A program made the translations under genes and the position numbers. Under the pieces are notes generated by a model. It did not search any database, was not told the origin of the DNA, and was given only the letters and a program-made list of their open reading frames with translations. This document shows positions 63,312 through 64,000 of a stretch of 64,000 bases of DNA, in pieces (within the stretch, counting starts at the first letter, position 1; every line of letters starts with the position of its first letter). The stretch covers positions 3,254,792 through 3,318,791 of the forward strand of contig NZ_CP092106.1 in NCBI RefSeq assembly GCF_029016485.1. The letters are read 5' to 3'. The stretch comes from Vibrio sp. JC009 (lineage in GTDB: Bacteria > Pseudomonadota > Gammaproteobacteria > Enterobacterales > Vibrionaceae).

Positions 63312-64000
63312 GGTAATTACCTTTACTGATCAGTAGTTTATAGGTTTTTGTTAAACCCGGCGTGGGATTTTACATCCGACGCCTCTCAACAAAGAGGCGG
63401 AATTGTAATCACAGAGCCATATAGAGTCAATGATTATTCGCCTCTTAGAGCCGATTAATTCCGGTTGGCGGATTATACGTTTTGTGAACTAAATCTCAAG
63501 GATCTTTTTGCTGATCGGGGTGTGAATAGATCTTTAAGTTTTTTCCACAGTCTGTGTATTAAATTCACTATTCTCCGTTATTTATAGGCTTTACAGGATC
63601 CTCTTGTTGTGGATGAGCAAAAATAACTTGTGGAGTTCTCTGTGTAATATTTTTTCAGTTAGTCATAAAGAATGCCCGGTTAGTTGCTCTTTTTCTGAGC
63701 ACTTTTGGTTTTGGGAGGTAAATTAAAGCTAAAAGCTACTGTGTATGAAAAAAACCGGCTTTCTCAGAAAAAATACAAAATACATTCAGCTTGGGGATAA
63801 CTCCTGAAGATCCCGTTTTTGTTAGTGATCGTGTGGATTTTCTTGGGGAAAAATGTGTGGATCCAAGGTATATAACGTGAGAATTTGTGAATAACTTGGA
63901 TCTTATTCACTGGATCAGCGATCTTTTGCTAGAGATCTTCTCCCTCAAGGAGTAGAATCGGTTCCCTTATCCAAGTTTAATAATAATAAGTGGGGTCGTC
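63312..64000. other. Non-coding region upstream of rpmH with DnaA-box-like sites
   Basis: No coding frame in 689 bp to the window edge. It contains TGTGGATGA (63608-63616), TGTGGATTT (63832-63840), TGTGGATCC (63856-63864) and TGTGAATAA (63886-63894), all in the same orientation and each one or two bases from TGTGGATAA. GATC sites are frequent in the last 200 bp. It should hold the rpmH promoter and the promoter of the next gene to the right. Confidence 0.6.

Overview
The window is the origin-proximal part of the large chromosome of a member of the Vibrionaceae, most likely Vibrio or a close relative. The evidence is the gene order mnmG-oriC-mioC-mnmE-yidC-yidD-rnpA-rpmH, the atp and par operons, ilvGMEDA, the yrdD-tsaC-aroE-yrdB-yrdA block next to an rRNA operon, an H-NS-like TsrA homologue beside a Bcr/CflA pump, and two parS sites about 50 kb from the origin. 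oriC lies at about 58.45-58.78 kb. Most genes left of it, including the atp, par and rrn operons, are read away from the origin.

Region by region. 0-3.3 kb: the end of rarD, a CsrB-type regulatory RNA with a VarA/UvrY-type box upstream, and uvrD with a LexA box. 3.5-6.0 kb: a four-gene bufferin/Gig copper-RiPP operon (precursor, MNIO oxidase, partner protein, DoxX protein). 6.0-10.5 kb: a TsrA-like regulator, a Bcr/CflA pump carrying a parS site in its coding sequence, a LysR gene broken by an internal deletion, an M24B aminopeptidase, a second parS, and the fluoride channel crcB. 10.6-16.8 kb: a complete rRNA operon (16S, tRNA-Ile, tRNA-Ala, 23S, 5S, tRNA-Asp) whose 23S gene carries an intervening sequence of about 120 nt in helix 25. 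16.9-29.3 kb: yrdA, yrdB, aroE, tsaC, purEK, yrdD, smg, dprA, def, fmt, rsmB, trkA, trkH. 29.3-37.1 kb: a Spo0M-like gene, a 600-bp unexplained gap, yihD, ccoG, srkA, an EamA transporter where dsbA is usually found, yihG and comM. 37.2-43.8 kb: the attenuated ilvLGMEDA operon. 43.8-53.9 kb: a probable toxin-antitoxin pair with paired operators, a second atpC, glmU, and the complete atpIBEFHAGDC operon. 54.1-58.3 kb: parB, parA, rsmG, mnmG. 58.4-64 kb: oriC, mioC, mnmE, yidC, yidD, rnpA, rpmH and a non-coding region with several DnaA-box-like sequences.

Much of the window is housekeeping: replication and segregation (oriC, parAB, parS), translation (rrn, def, fmt, rsmB, tsaC, mnmE/mnmG, rsmG), energy (atp), potassium uptake (trkAH), branched-chain amino acids (ilv) and membrane insertion (yidC/yidD). 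The unusual parts are the bufferin operon, the 23S intervening sequence, the second atpC separated from the first by glmU, the DUF4258-like/HTH pair with two operator palindromes spaced exactly 50 bp apart, three long bulged inverted repeats of one family, and a pair of GGCCC-rich structured repeats flanking 5S/tRNA-Asp. Assignments come from reading motifs and gene order; no database search was run.
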